Assembly (NCBI RefSeq): GCF_014203735.1
Contig: NZ_JACHJQ010000013.1
Span: 115,651 to 179,650 of the forward strand
Length of the DNA: 64,000 nucleotides
Source of the DNA: Actinophytocola algeriensis
GTDB lineage: Bacteria > Actinomycetota > Actinomycetes > Mycobacteriales > Pseudonocardiaceae
Direction: 5' to 3'
Below are positions 63,911-64,000 of the stretch, piece after piece (the stretch's first letter is position 1; every line of letters starts with the position of its first letter). A program made the position numbers and the translations under genes. Under the pieces are notes generated by a model. The model ran no database searches. It worked only from the letters and a program-made list of their open reading frames with translations, and was not told where the DNA came from.

Positions 63911-64000
63911 TCAGCTTTTCCGGTCACTCAGGACACAGAACTCGTTGCCCTCCGGGTCGAAGAGGGTCACCCAGTGCTGCCCGTCCTTCACGGTGTCGAC
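63911..64000 (-). CDS. VOC/glyoxalase-family protein, C-terminus only
   Basis: 29 codons and a stop read VKDGQHWVTLFDPEGNEFCV then LSDRKS, the typical last strand of VOC-superfamily proteins (glyoxalase/bleomycin resistance). The rest lies beyond the right edge. Function cannot be narrowed. Confidence 0.8.
   Translation of the reverse strand, partial: VDTVKDGQHWVTLFDPEGNEFCVLSDRKS

Overview
The window is high-GC actinobacterial DNA. Gene content and order point to the Pseudonocardiales (Lentzea, Saccharothrix or Amycolatopsis type; genus not resolved). Two conserved blocks support this: a garA-ftsR-DUF151-MerR block like Rv1826-Rv1830 of Mycobacterium tuberculosis, and the core genes polA, rpsA, coaE (fused to GrpB), uvrB and pdtaR, which lie close together in mycobacteria. 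Many genes have leaderless GTG/ATG starts 6-7 nt after a TANNNT -10 box.

Left part (1-17.5 kb): a leftward block with a MerR regulator (cut by the window edge), a DUF151 nuclease followed by an 88-bp tandem repeat, ftsR, garA, gcvH and a CDP-alcohol phosphatidyltransferase. Then come a methyltransferase, a LuxR-family (LAL) ATPase regulator, two drug-efflux MFS pumps (one paired with a TetR), a crotonase plus acyl-CoA synthetase pair, a truncated DoxX gene and small genes.

Middle part (17.5-54.5 kb): a five-gene overlapping operon at 17.9-24.0 kb encodes a MoxR-type AAA+ ATPase, an unknown protein, a zinc-metalloprotease/VWA fusion, a small alanine-rich protein and a PaaK-like adenylating enzyme. 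It is the most system-like unknown locus here. uvrB, polA and a small membrane protein carry upstream copies of the mycobacterial PafBC (RecA-independent DNA damage) promoter motif TTGTCRGTG-N8-TANNNT. At 17.8 and 36.0 kb, opposed PafBC-type motifs flank a pair of DnaA-box-like sites with identical 19-bp spacing. Also present are an ABC exporter with a DesK/DesR-type two-component system, moaA, an ECF sigma factor with a membrane-anchored Asp-box protein, a 385-bp MITE-like element that supplies the stop codons of both flanking genes, and a complete liv branched-chain amino acid ABC operon with an unusually long LivM.

Right part (54.5-64 kb): a tRNA-Leu(CAA) is the integration site of a decayed element of about 5.9 kb, bounded by 43-bp direct repeats. 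It holds a probable HEPN RNase, a frameshifted tyrosine integrase, an excisionase, broken DUF5919 and inositol-monophosphatase genes, and an apparently intact AbiEii-type toxin-antitoxin pair. Beyond the right repeat lies a graveyard of fragments: the C-terminal half of a large serine recombinase, a flavin monooxygenase, IS5- and IS256-type transposases, one intact Atu4866-like gene, and the end of a VOC-family gene.
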